A stretch of 64,000 nucleotides of DNA, from contig CACRSC010000031.1 of NCBI GenBank assembly GCA_902651635.1, positions 819,058 to 883,057 of the forward strand. Reading direction: 5' to 3'. The notes beneath the pieces are model-generated. The model saw nothing but the letters and a program-made list of their open reading frames with translations, was not told where the DNA came from and did not search any database. How positions within the stretch are numbered: the first letter of the stretch is position 1; every line of letters begins with the position of its first letter. Positions 10,875-22,300 of the stretch are shown here, piece by piece. Position numbers and translations under genes: made by a program. The DNA is from Mastigamoeba balamuthi. Taxonomy: Eukaryota > Evosea > Mastigamoebida > Mastigamoebidae.

Positions 10875-12731
10875 TCACATTGAGGTGCATGAGCGGCCGC
10901 TGGCCGAGTCGGGGGCAGCAGGGACGGCACTGACAGAGAAGGAGCCAGGCCATTTACCGTAGTTGCGGGACAAAACGCCGTTTCTGACGGAACCCACATA
11001 CGACTCGCGGCCCTCGAGCACCGTGATTGCAAAGTCTCCACCGCCGGGGCCAATGACCCCCGCGTGAAGTGCAGCGGCACACCTGTTCGAGTCGTTGGTA
11101 TACACGTCTGTGCCCCATACCGCGGATCCGGAGCTCTGGCAGCCGTTGATCACCCCGCAGCAGTGGTACACCCCCGCTGTCTCCAAGGGGCCGCACTGGT
11201 TCCCGGCCAGCCTAGGGGGTGGCATATGGGAGAGCTGCTGCTGCGAAGGGGCGGAGGGCGATGGCAACAGGGAGGTCGGAGCAGTTGGAGCGATCTGTAT
11301 GAGCTGCAGTGCCCGACGCTGAAGGGCCTCGTAGTCGCTTCCCTCGACGTAGAACGCGGAGCCCCACACCCCGTAGCTCCTCGTTGTGACGCCGTTGTTG
11401 AGGCTCCCATAGTAGGCGTTCTGTGCGGGCAGCTCCTTGCATGTGAACACGCCCCCTTCGGCCGCGGGGATGACACCTGCGTGCACCGCCGCGGAGCACC
11501 TGTTCGAATCGGACGTGTAGACTCCGGACCCCCACACCGTGCCACCCTCGCACCCTGCACCCATTCCGCGGCAGAAGAACCTGCCAAACCCCAGAGGCCG
11601 GCAGGGCCTGAAGTCGGACACTTCCTGAGGCGACCCCACATGGTGCACTGTAAACGAGGACGAGAAGGCCCCGTAGTCCTCCGAGATCACCCCGTTGCGC
11701 TCGGACCCGTGGAACTCGCCCCTGCCCGACAGCATCGTGCACCTGAAGTTACCGCCGTCGAGGCCAATGACGCCCGCATGCACGGCAGCCCTGCAGCGGC
11801 TCGAGTCGGAAGTGTAGAGGTCCGTTCCCCAGACAGTCCCGCCGTAGCAGCCCCTGCTGACTCCGCGGCAGTGGTAGATGTCGCCCCGCATGCGCCCGCA
11901 GAACATCGTCAGCGGGTCGGGCGGTGGCAGAGGTGGCAACGACATGTCGTCGGTCTGCAGCGGCCACTCGTGCATCGCCGATGTCAGTATGTCCCCGAGG
12001 ACGTTCTGCGGGAACACTCCCAGCCGGTGATTCACCAGGGCGAGCTCGTGGGCCGCTCTGCGGAAAGAGGGCGGTAGCGCGGGATGCAGCTTGGGGGACC
12101 ACTCGGCGTTGCGGACTCCCGTCAGACTTACGCAGTCGATCTCGACCCAGCTGCGCGCGCAGGTGCAGTCTAGGTCAATACGGACGTCCCTCGCAGCGAT
12201 GGTCCAGCAGGGCAGAAGCTCCGGCATCCACACGCGGCTCTGCTGCGGCGCGACATGGACCTCGGACTGCCAACCCGAGTGAGATGCGAACCTCGCTGCA
12301 ACCGGTTGAACAAACCTGGTACAAGGCCACCCACGGGTGGTTCTCGTCCGGCCTGACGGAGATCCTGACGACGTGCCTGCGAGGACGGCACTTAGAGGTC
12401 GAGGGTCGATGCTGGGGCGTTGCACACCCGGGGTTGTAGGTCTCGTAGATCTCGATGCCCGTGACGAAGACCGGCGTCTCGTACCCGAGCTCAAGGAACT
12501 CCATGTCTCCGCGCTGCTTCAGAGGCGCCCACGACCCTCTGCGCCACCGAAGCCAGCCCGTTGAGCCAAAGGCCTGCCGGAGCGCGAGTGTCTGGACCTG
12601 ACGTCGCCGTAGTTGGGGTACACGCGAGGAGGGCCGAGCAGCGTGTCGGCCTCCCACCCGCGCTCGTACGAGCTGCTGAACGCTATAACCCTCGACGCCC
12701 ACTGCTGCAGCTTCGGTCCTTCGCACGACAT
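10875..12731 (-). CDS. FBXL4-type discoidin-like domain plus three LCCL domains
   Basis: Five exons: 12731-12598, 12538-12428, 12376-12316 and 12266-10875 after introns of 59, 51 and 49 nt; all phases agree, giving 565 residues. The N-terminus resembles the beta-sandwich found in FBXL4-like proteins: YERGWEADTLLGPPRVYPNYGD, then EFLELGY, FVTGIEIYETYNPG and a final SWVEIDCVSLTG. It is followed by three LCCL domains (about residues 245-340, 345-440 and 460-555). Each has the typical pattern of a Gly-Thr-x-Tyr/Ser-x-Asp-S core (for example GTDLYTSDSSRCRAAVHAGVI) and paired Cys. LCCL is usually extracellular, but no signal peptide or membrane segment is visible here, so the protein may be cytosolic or leave by another route. 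Start chosen at the ATG just before the discoidin-like fold. An F-box was not found. Confidence 0.85.
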
Positions 12732-12999
12732 GGTGTCCACGAGCGAGTGCGACCTGTGCGTTTATTACCTGAATGCCAATAACTGGGTGATGCTATTTCA
12801 GGCAACAATTGACCGAATCGCAGAGATACGACCCCCGAATCCATCCCGCCCCCAGGCAATAACACGCTTCCCTCACCGTATTGCAGTGCGTTGTTGGGAA
12901 TGATACCGTTACTGTGTGTGTTCAGTCTCAGTCTCAGCGCTGGATTATGAGGGGACCCGTGGGGTGGGGGAGAGAGAGAGAGAGCGTGGCAGTGCACAC
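12732..12999. other. Spacer between two minus-strand genes
   Basis: Holds the promoter of the LCCL gene and the 3' end of the CLU gene. A GAGAGAGA run lies at about 12970-12985. Nothing else is recognised. Confidence 0.4.
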
Positions 13000-15900
13000 T
13001 CAGTTGTGCGTCCAGTCGTGCAGAATCGGCCGGAAGCCCTCCCTCGTCTTGGCCACCACGAGATCCTCCAGCGTGTCGTAGCACACAGCCGCGTGCTGCT
13101 GCTGCTGCTGCAGCTCGGGCTGCGTGGGCGACGTGCCCGACGACGTACTGCTGCCCGAGGGCGACGCTGATCGAGACGTGGCCAGGTAGTACTTGCCCTC
13201 GCGCGTCTCCTCGATCATGATGTCCCGCAGCTTCTCCTTGCCGTCCTTGGGGTCCCGCACGATGACGCTGAAGATGAAGTGCCCTGGCCGCGCGTACGAC
13301 GTGCGTATGAAGAACAGCCCGCGCGTCCGGCCCGACGAGCTCGACGACCGCGGCGTCGTCAGCAGCCCGCGGGCGCCGCTCGTCGGCAGCGTGCCGAAGA
13401 ACCACCGCTTGCCCAGCAGGTTGGCCTCGCGCAGCTTCTGCTCGGCCTGCGCGAGCAGCGACTTGGCCTGCTCGCCCTGCTTGGTCGCGGCCCACAGCTT
13501 CAGCGCCTCGCCCCAGTGCGTCAGCGCGTAGTGGTGGCCCCTGCGCGCGCGCACCGCGTCGGCGAACTTCTCCACGGCGCCCCTGAAGTAGTCGTCGCGC
13601 TGCGCGGAGGCGCCGGGGACGCCCTCGAGCAGCTTGGCGCGCTCGACGAGCAGAATGCCCCAGTGCGTCAGTATCGTGCAGTCGTCGGGCTGCTTCTGCA
13701 GCGCCTGCTGGAACTTCTCCGCGGCGACCTGCAGCAGCGCGTCGGCCTCGCCGGGCCCGCAGCGCCCGCTGAGCGCCTGCTGGTAGAGCGCGACGCCTTC
13801 TTGGTAGGGCACGAGCCCCGTGTGGCGCACGAGCGGCACTATCTCGCGTATGTCGCCATCGTCCAGCAGGGACTCGGCGGCGACCCGAGCGCGGGCGCCG
13901 TCGTTGAAGCGCAGGCCCAGCATCGCCTGCAGGCGCTCGAGGAACAGCGGCATGTCGACGCCCTCGGTCCCGATCGCCTGTAGCGACACCGCGCAGATCG
14001 TGAGGTTGATCGCGCGGGCCAGCTCGACGAGGTCCAGCGCCCTGCAGCCGCTGCGCAGCTGCGTCCGCATGTAGTCGCGCAGCCTGTTCTTGGCGCGGCG
14101 CGCGGCGATCTCCGTGTTGATGACGACGCACAGGCGCGGGTCCAGCGCCGCGCCCTCTGTCCGCTTGAGCAGCGGCAGGTAGCGTATGTTGATGCCCTCG
14201 CGGTGTATCTCGTCGACGAGCTGCAGCTCGTCCGCGAGCTCCGCCGTCGACATCTCGCGCGTGCGCTTGGCTGCCAGTATCCGCTTGGCGCGCTGGTTCA
14301 GCGAGATCGCGGCCGTCGGTATGACCTCGAGCAGCAGCTTGCGCTGGGCGCCCGCCACCTCCTCGTTGTGCACCGCCGCGTTGTCGGGGCCCCCGAACAG
14401 CGTGAACGCGTCGCTGCTCAGCGGACACCTGTACCCGCGCACGAGCTCGGGCCGCAGCAGCATGTAGAGGTGCGACCCGGGCCTGCTGCGCACGGGCCGC
14501 TCCGGGGGGAACACGCGCGCGGCGTCGAGCACGTAGAGCCGCCCGTCGCGCGCCTTGTGCACCTCAATGTCGCAGGGCGCGTGCAGCGTGACAGCGGACG
14601 ACCCCGCGCCGGCCCTGTGGGCCTTGAGGTTCAGGATGCGCGCGGCCTGCTCCATCTTCTCCGCGGCCTGGTGGTCCGCGAGGACCGTGTGGCCGCCGTC
14701 GCAGCTGCCGTAGATCAGCGACCCCGCCTCGAGCGGTATCTCCGACGTCGCCACCAGCCGGAACCCGCAGTAGTCAATCACCGCCACGAGACTGGGCGCA
14801 GGCAGGGCGAGGGCCGTCAGCAGGTACGCCCGGTGCGCAGCAGGAAGGGAGGGAGTTGCTCGCACGGCAGGTAGAGGCCCGGTATGGAGCAGTTGAAGTA
14901 AGCGTTGACGCCCAGCAGCTCGTGTCCCGCGGCTTTCATCGCGTACTCGTCTCCGCCGTAGAGCCCGTGCACGTCGACAGCGAACCTGCGGGGGGAGAGG
15001 GACGCGGGGCGTGAGATCACAAAACACGCCGGGTCGGTCGGTGTGTGCGCACTTGAAGAAAATGCCCTCGACGAGGTATTTCTGGCCACCAGCAGCCCCG
15101 CCGGCCTCTGTGTCGCGCGAATGCCACGCCGGAGAAAACAGCATATCCCAAGCATGTCAGCAGAGAAGCCACAGAGAGAGGGAACAATGCCCCTCCCTTC
15201 CTCATTCTCCCCACACCCCACTGCGGACGGGGGGGACGCAAAATAAATCGGGTCGGGGAGCGCGCGGACCGATGGGGAGCAGGGTGCGCGGGGCGTGGGG
15301 CGGGAGGAAGGCCTCGGCGATGATGGTCTTGCCGTGGCGGGTGGCGAGGTCGGCGAACTCGGTGGCGATCTGGCGGATGCGGCTCGAGCGCAGCAAGCGG
15401 TCCTGCGGCTCGCTGCAGGGCATCTCGAGCGCCTCCTGGAACTCCCGCGTCCAGTCCCTGTGGCACCCGCACGACGGCGGCGGCGACGGGCTCGGCGACA
15501 GCGGCACGCCCCCGCAGGGCATCGTCCCCGAGAGCGTCGGCGGCGGCGACAGCGACGTGTGCAGCGCCGCCGTCAGCACCGCCGGCTGCAGCGCCCCGGC
15601 GCTCTGCGACAGCATCGCCCGCTGCCGCCTGTTCACCGGCCGCGGCCGCGCCGCCGAGTGCGCGGGCGCGTAGTAGAAGCTCTGCGCCCGCGCCCGCCGC
15701 GAGACGGGTATCGGGCACGACGCCGACTGCGGCGGCGGCTGCGCGCTGTACGGCGGCGGCGCTGCTGGCGAGTCGCAGTCCAGCGTGTCCGTCAGGCTGT
15801 AGCCCAGGTCCAGGAACGGCACCAGCAGCCGCGGCCGGATGCACGGGTGCGCCTTGAGCTGCTCCACCCGCACCGCCGCACGCTCCGCAACCTGCACGCA

Positions 15901-16199
15901 CCGCGCACGGTGAGGGCATCCGAGTGTGAGAGGGGGTTTTTCGGGTGAATATGATGCGATTTGAATCCGAATCCGAATTGAAAGATGCGCGCGCGTGGGG
16001 GGGCGAAAACGACGGCGGAGGGGCGCGCGGAGAGATCGGGGCGTGCCTCGCGCTTGGGGGAGGCGCGCAATCGAGCGAGGAGCGCGGTGAGGGCGCGGAG
16101 CGGGTAGAGATTCGGTGGGGCGCCGGGGGTGTCGGGCAGCGCCTCGGACGCGAGGCGTTCGACCTCGTCGAAGGGCCCCCGAGAGGCGTCTTCGCTCAT
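13000..16199 (-). CDS. CLU domain-TPR-SH2 protein
   Basis: Five exons in a consistent phase: 16199-16014 (donor least certain), 15891-15270, 15107-15053, 14985-14866 and 14791-13000; about 924 residues. Residues about 85-175 are Pro/Ser-rich. The CLU (clustered-mitochondria) domain begins near residue 245 (GKTIIAEAFLP, then QKYLVEGIFFKFAVD) and runs through IPGLYLPLVAVIDYCGFRLVA, IYGSCDGG and the hallmark LDAARVFPPERP near residue 428. A helical TPR-like part with paired LTHWGxxL repeats covers about 590-770. The last 135 residues look like an SH2 domain: WFFGTL, FFIRTS (Arg in the phosphotyrosine-binding FLVRES position), GHFIFSV, GKYYLA and YDTLEDLV. CLU proteins usually handle mitochondrial positioning and mRNAs. 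Coupling to SH2 implies recruitment to phosphotyrosine proteins, which is an inference. Confidence 0.85.
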
Positions 16200-16437
16200 G
16201 AGAAAAGAGGGAGGTGCGGACAGGAGTGTCCTCTGCGCGCCCGGGGTGTGTGGCAGCGACCGCTGGTTGGCGAGTGTGCCTTCTGTTTTTTAGATATTTC
16301 TGCGCAATTTCCTCGCAATTTCCCATAAAAGGTGGGGACGTTGCGAGGAAAAATCTCCCTTCTGATTCATGATTTAGATCTTTTTCGTGTGTTGCGTGAA
16401 ATATCCACGGTCGTGGATCAGTCAACTTTCACGGGCG
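16200..16437. promoter_or_regulatory. Shared divergent promoter (CLU-SH2 / FKBP)
   Basis: A 238-base gap separates the two divergent ATGs. It contains the TATA-like CCATAAAAGG at about 16323-16332 and AT-rich sequence at 16280-16410 in an otherwise GC-rich setting. Which gene uses the TATA-like box cannot be told. Confidence 0.45.
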
Positions 16438-17429
16438 ATGGCGGACGAGTCTTCCTGGGACGGCTGGTCGATGTTCGACCCGGCCACCCACACTGCCGCG
16501 CACCCCTCCGCCACCCTCGTTGCCGGACCCTCGCCCGACCACGGCGTCGCGAAACTCGTCCTCCGAGGTGTCCGCCTCCGCTCCCGCTTCCTCTCTGCGC
16601 CGCTTGCTCACCGCGCGAGGCACGGGGCGTCGGTGCAGAGGGCCGGGGAGACCCCGTGGCCGACGGGGACAAGGTGAACACGCGCTACGAGGCGCGCATC
16701 GCGGGCAGCGAGGAGCACTTTGACCGCACGGCCCGCCACTCGTTCCTCGTGGGCGCCGGCGAGGTGCTGCCCGCCTGGGACGCGGCCCTGCGCGGCGCGC
16801 GGGCGGGCGAGCGCCTCCTCGTGTGGTCCGCGCCCGAGTTCGCGTTCGGCGCGCTGGGGTGCCCGCCGCGCGTCCCGGGCGGCGCGTCGCTGCTCTGGGA
16901 GGTCGACGTGCTGGGCGTCGAGAGGGCGCCGCCCAGGACGGGCCAGGTCGTCACGCCGCAGCAGAGGCTCGAGGAGGCGCGCAGGGCCCGCGGGTCGGGC
17001 AACTCGTTCTTCAAGCAGAACGCGCTGCGCAAGGCGATCGCGGCGTACAAGCGGGGGCTCGGCTACCTGACGACCTGCGACTCGCCCGGGGAGCTCGCGG
17101 GCGAGTTCAAGGCCGAGAGGGCGCTGCTGCAGCTCAACAAGGCCGCGTGCCACATTAAGCGCAAGGAGTGGAGCGCGGCCATCGTATGCCTCGACGACGC
17201 GGTGGCGTGCGACCCGCAGAGCGCTAAGGCGCACTACAGGCTCGCGCAGGCGCTCGACGGGCAGAACGAGGTCGAGTCGGCGCTCGAGCACGCGTCCGAG
17301 GCCCTCAGGATAGACCCGGCCAGCTCCGAGGCGCGCGCGCTCTGCTCGGTGCTGCAGAAGAGGGTGGCGGAGCAGCGCCGCAACAACCCGTGGAGAGGAA
17401 TGTTCTCGCGAGACGATGCTGCCAACTGA
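16438..17429 (+). CDS. FKBP-type prolyl isomerase with TPR domain
   Basis: Two exons, 16438-16567 and 16639-17429, intron 71 nt; 306 residues. The spliced N-terminus reads GVAKLVLREGRGDPVADGDKV, the typical opening of an FKBP domain. It continues with FDR, VLPAWDAAL and a final VPGGASLLWEVDVL (about residues 28-125). The Trp at the floor of the active site is kept, but the Tyr of the usual YG motif is Phe (EFAFG), so isomerase activity may be reduced. Residues about 140-260 form three TPR helix pairs. The two Asn and the Lys/Arg of the carboxylate clamp (GNSFFK, LNKAACHIK, KAHYRLAQA) are present, so binding to the EEVD tail of Hsp90 or Hsp70 is plausible. The layout matches the FKBP52/FKBP8 co-chaperone group. 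Confidence 0.92.
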
Positions 17430-17899
17430 ATTCGATTTTCTGCAATTGATTCCAACCGCATGCCAATGCTCGACCGAATTGCCCATCGGTGCCTACCGAT
17501 GAGTAACATGTGTTATACTGTATGTTGCTGCGGAACATGTTAAGGTAAACAGAAAGTGCACCGACCACTCTGAAGGACACTGAGAGACACTGGACAGGCC
17601 TGGTATTGCAAACAGAAAACCGGACAGTTGCCCTTGTCTACAGAGCTTCACACTTTTCCTAACGCAAACGTTAGTGTTGCCAGTGTCCGATCGGCGGTTT
17701 GCACATGTGCCAACGACAGACTTCCCGTTCACCCGTTGGCTTGAATAGCATAGGGAGACATATGAGCTTGCTGTGTATCTCCACGATTTCCCCCTTACAA
17801 TCTTCCTTCGTGACGAATCTCTTGAGCTATTTTAAGCAACACAAAAGCGAACAAACTCTGCGTGTGTTAGCAAGCTGCTGCAAGACTCCACCGTAACCA
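17430..17899. other. Intergenic spacer, no gene seen
   Basis: About 470 bases, AT-richer than the flanks. A small hairpin CTAACG/CGTTAG lies near 17660-17675. It must hold the 3' end of the FKBP gene and the promoter of the next gene. Confidence 0.4.
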
Positions 17900-19097
17900 A
17901 TGGCTGAGCAGCCTCCGTCCGACCAGCAGCAGCCTCGCGAGAGGCCCAAAGCCATGTGCATCGAGGTCGAACTCGAACGCCCGTCTGCCGTCTCTCCCGC
18001 CGCCTCTGCTCTGCGCGCTCGCCTCGAGGGCCGTCCGATGACGCCACGCAAGAGCGTCGACCAGATCCAGCAGGACCTCGCGGAGGCCGAGGCCCGGCGT
18101 GCGCAGAAGCTCGAAGAGATCAAGGTGCCCCGGATCCAATTCGAATTGTTCGACGCGAACCCAACGAGGAAAAACAATCCCGCAGAAAAAAGCGGCCGAG
18201 GACATAAGCAAGGCCGACACCGTCAAGGAGAGCGCGCGTGGGCCCGCGCCCGCGAGGCCACAGACTGCCGCGGGGCGCCCGATCGTGCCGCCTCTCCCGG
18301 GCAAGGCGCCGGACGAGGTCCCCATCAGCGCCCGCGGAGTGCCGTTCGAGCGCCTGATCGAGGAGCAGATGCGCGCAGAGGCCGAGGGCAAGGGCATCGG
18401 CACGGCCGCTGCCGCCGCACCGCCGCAGACGGCCCCGGCGAAGGTCGCAGGGACGGCAGCGGCAGCAGGGGCCAAGGCGCCGGTGAAGAGGGTGGCCGGG
18501 TCTGCTGGAGCCGCGGCCTCTCCGCGCACTGCTGCGGCATCGCCGCGCACAGCGACCTCGGTGTCGCCGAGGGCCGCCTCGGCACGGCCCGCCGTGAGGC
18601 CCACGTCTGCGAGCAGGACGGCTGTTGCGGCGGCGTCACCGCGCGTCTCGGCCACCGGAGCTGCGGCGTCGCCTCGCGTGGCAGCCACTGCGGCTCGTCC
18701 AGTGTCGGCTGCGCGCACAGCCACCTCCTCTGCTGCCGCCAAGCCTGCGGCCGCGGGCGAGGGAGCTGCGGCACCCGCAAGCGCTCGCGGAACGCGTGCA
18801 GTATCCGCGAGGCCAGCCTCTGGCGCCCCTCGCGCAGCTGCTCCTGCGGGCTCGCCTGCATCCAGGACCGCCGCTACGAGCGCTGTGAAGCCCGCGTCCA
18901 CAACTGCCGCGGCGGCGTCTCCTCGTGTGAGCGCCACTCCGCGGACCGCAGCTGCAGCCACGGGGGCTGCGAGGCCAACTTCCGCGTCTCGCACCGCGGC
19001 TGCGGCGTCGCCCACGAGGGCAGCGTCCTCTGCCTCGGTCAAGGCTGCAGCTCCTGGAGCGGCCGCGGTCAAGCCTAGGGTGGCCGCCAAGCCCTGA
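17900..19097 (+). CDS. Stathmin-like basic Ala/Ser/Pro/Arg-rich protein
   Basis: Two exons, 17900-18124 and 18186-19097 (intron 61 nt), 378 residues. Residues about 45-85 form one charged helix, SVDQIQQDLAEAEARR then AQKLEEIKKKAAEDI, which resembles the stathmin pattern (S-x-EEIQ-x-L-x-AAEERR). A second helix has VPFERLIEEQMRAE near residue 120, recalling a motif in SAS-4/CPAP-type tubulin binders. The remaining 240 residues are low complexity with about ten SPR or SAR motifs in Ala/Ser/Thr-rich sequence. Such a tail is common in microtubule-associated proteins and offers many Ser-Pro sites for proline-directed kinases. Binding to tubulin or microtubules is an inference. The tail's composition could also arise by repeat expansion alone. 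Confidence 0.7.
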
Positions 19098-19372
19098 GGG
19101 CGCTTAGAAAGAGAAAAAAAAAGGTGAACGAGGGTGGCCCACGTCCAGCTGCGCGCAGCACCCGAGGGTCCCCCTGCCACTGACCCGAGACGGACGGCCC
19201 ACGCACCAATCTGTTGCCGACTATGTTGCCAAAAAATGCACAGAACTCAACTGTTGGCGGGGTCGGCGTGATCGCGTGTGTGGGGGCGTGCTATCGACCC
19301 ATTTTTGCCACATTTCCAAAAACAGCGGGGGGCGAAAGGAGCGCAGAGAGAGAACACCGCAGGCCCGTTCAG

Positions 19373-22300
19373 ATGTCCGCTCCGTCCCCAGCGCACGCCA
19401 AGAGCGCGCGGCTGCTGGACTCGGTGCTCGCGGACTCGGAGCTGTTCCCCTCGGGCCCCTTTGCCGACGGCAGCTCGCTCTGCGCCCCTCGCTCCGCCGC
19501 CCGCTGCGCCTCGTGCGGCGCCGTCGACGACCCCGCGCTCGACTTCGCCGCCGTCGCCACCTCGCTGCCCACGTGCCGCACCGCGAGCCTCGCGCGGCGC
19601 CCTGCCACGTCGACCGCCCTCGCGGGGTCCGCCGGCGACGCGTGCGCCGCCGTGGTCGCGTGCCTCGACGCCGGCGACCCCTGGGCCGGGGCGAGGGCCC
19701 TCATACACTACACAGTGCGCGCCACGCAGCGCAGCGACCTGGGCACCGCCACTGCCACAGAGGTGCTCACCGGAGACCACGAGAAAACCACAGGGAAAAG
19801 CGGCCACTGCCGTGACCTCAGCAGGCCCGCAGACACTGACAGGGCGTGGTGGGGCCTGGGCAGATCGACATTCTGTGGACATGGGTGTGCTTGGCTGTGG
19901 CCCGGGAGGAGGAGAAGACGCTGGGCAGCGCGCGGCACTCGGAGGCGCGCGGGTACTTGATCGCCAGGCTACACGAGCTCGCCACCGCGCTGGCGCACGC
20001 GTCGCGCGTGCTGCTGGACGAGCCCCTGCTGGCCGCGGGCCCCGGGTCGCACCTCACATTCGTCATTTCGGCGTCGCAGAGCGGGCCGGGGAGCGCTGGC
20101 CGACCTGCTCCGCTCGTGCCCGAGATGGTCAAGAGCATGTGCCTCTGCGGATGCACGTGGTGCTGCTCGGGGGCCACGGGGCTGCAAAGCCTGCGGGAGT
20201 TCTGCATCCCCGTCATGGCCACCGGGGAGGGTGAGGTTCTCAAGGGGGTCTCGAAGAAGCCGCTCTTCTCCGTCGCCATCGAGGCACTGAAGTCTGGCTG
20301 GCTCGGCGGGTTCGCGCGCGACTCGCTCGAGCTCGCTGCCTCGAGGGTGCATTTCCTGGCGCGCTTGGGCGAGCTGGACCTGGCCACCGAGGTCGCGGAC
20401 AGCCGCACTGCCTGCCCGCTGCAGCGAGCCATGCTGCTGTGCCTCGCCGGCAAGTGGGAGAGCGCCGTTGCCGCCTGCACGCCGATCAGCTGCACCTGCC
20501 AGAGGCGCCTCGTGGTCTTCCTCGACAACCTCTCGGAGGACGGCCGCAGCGGGCCGCCTGTTCTTGCGACGCTGGCCCTGGCGTGCGCAGCCACCCGCGG
20601 GTCGGACATCATGCGCTCGTCGGCGCTCGGGAGGATCTGCGCCAGGCTCCTGCTCTCGCTGGCCGGAAGAAGAAGGCCTTCGATCGTCCCCAAGTTCCAG
20701 CCCTTTGAGGAACTCGAGCTGCTCGGCGCCCTGCAGGACGAAGCTGCGTGGCTTCCAGCAGCAGTATCGATCGACACCTGCGAGGACTCCGACGCCAGTC
20801 GAAGCGACTCGCAGAGCATATGGGACACACCTCCACCCTCGATACTACACGACTCGGCGGAGACCTGGCCAGGGATCAAAGGGGGGACCCTGCAAAGCCT
20901 GTGTGTCTCGACGTGCGCTAAACACCTGGTTGACAACCCGTGGGAGATTGCGCGGTCTCTCGAGAGCGTTGTACACGCCCGCGAGGTGTACTGTGCCATT
21001 TTCTACGAGACAACTGCACTGCTCGCTCTGCGCTCCTCTCCGCCCGTGGCGCTGCACTGGCTCCTCTCCTTCGCGGACCCCTTCCGCACGCCCTCTACGA
21101 GCGAGCTGGCGACTTTGCTGCCAATTGACTCGGAGCAGCTCTTCACGAGCACGGCGGAAGAGCTGGCACGTGCTGTGGAACTGCGCGGACAGCGGATCAC
21201 TGCAGGCGCTCCCTCGAGCGAGGTCGACACGTCGGCGCTTCAGAGCCTGCGTCTTCGACTCGCCATATCAGCGGCGAGATCGCCTGGAGCAAGCTATACC
21301 GACACTGTGCTCGCACTGCAGATCTCGCGCCGCAGCGGGCAGTTCAGGGAGGTGCTGAAGTCCACGACAGTGGGACAGCCCCCCAGGTACTGCAACATCC
21401 TCCTGTCGCGGTGGCTCTGGGAGAACTCGAGCGAGCTCTCACACGAAGAGGTCATTGACGGTGCGTACCTGCTCACGGCGTCATCGTTGTGTGACACTCC
21501 TCAATTCAGTCGGATGCCACATTTCGAACGAGGGCGATCCGTCGAAGTGCGATGTCAGAGACATCGGGTGGCTCCTGGCTCGCTCTATTCCCGTCAGCTG
21601 TGTGGCGGAAAAGAAGGCTGCAACGGCTGCGACGCGTGCACTGAGTAAGCAATGTGATCTTCATCTTCCGAGTCATCTAACCGACTTCTAGCACCGATAC
21701 AAATGTGGTGGACTCTGACGACGTTGCGCTTCCTTACAGAGATATCGCAGTTCGTTCTGGCCATCTCCATACTGGAACACAGAAAGCAGCATCCGTGTGT
21801 ACAAATCGCTTTGCTTAGCCTCGCTGACGGTCGTGCAGAGACCCAGAGAGCCCCTTCTCTGAAGTTCGAGCCCCTGCCCTCCCTTCGATGCTGCTGTCCT
21901 TGCTGATCCGGACGCCTGAGCATTCCGAACTCGCTGAGTGGGTTCCGAGGGCTCTTCGCCTTGTCGTCAACTGCCAGGACTCGGTCTCCCGCCTCGAGAA
22001 CACGCCCCTGTGGCCAGATTTCCTTGTCTCCTGGGCGCTCGAGGAGCCCCGGAGCTCGGTGATGGCGGAGGAGCTCATCCGCTTCTTCTGCACGCACCCA
22101 CTTCCCGTGGACAGAAAGGCAGCAGTAGCCCGCACCATCCTGCAGCAGTCGGACACGTCAATACCGCTCCTACTTCTCTGCAACCCGTGCCCACAGCCCG
22201 TGCTGCTGGAGTGCTGCTTCCGCTGCGCGGAGCTCGGAACTGCTGGCTGGGAAAACGCCCTGCAACTGTGCCGCACGCCGGAGGTTCTGGAGCAGACTTT

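Noticed and set aside
12300-12600. Two compensating frameshifts in the LCCL gene
   Set aside because: Ordinary introns of 59, 51 and 49 nt restore the frame and give a better match to the FBXL4-like domain (YGDVRGSWAP, YNPGHVVRI).
12683-14428. Long Arg/Ala-rich frame overlapping the CLU-SH2 gene
   Set aside because: It is an out-of-frame shadow of the main exon; the true frame carries CLU and SH2 motifs.
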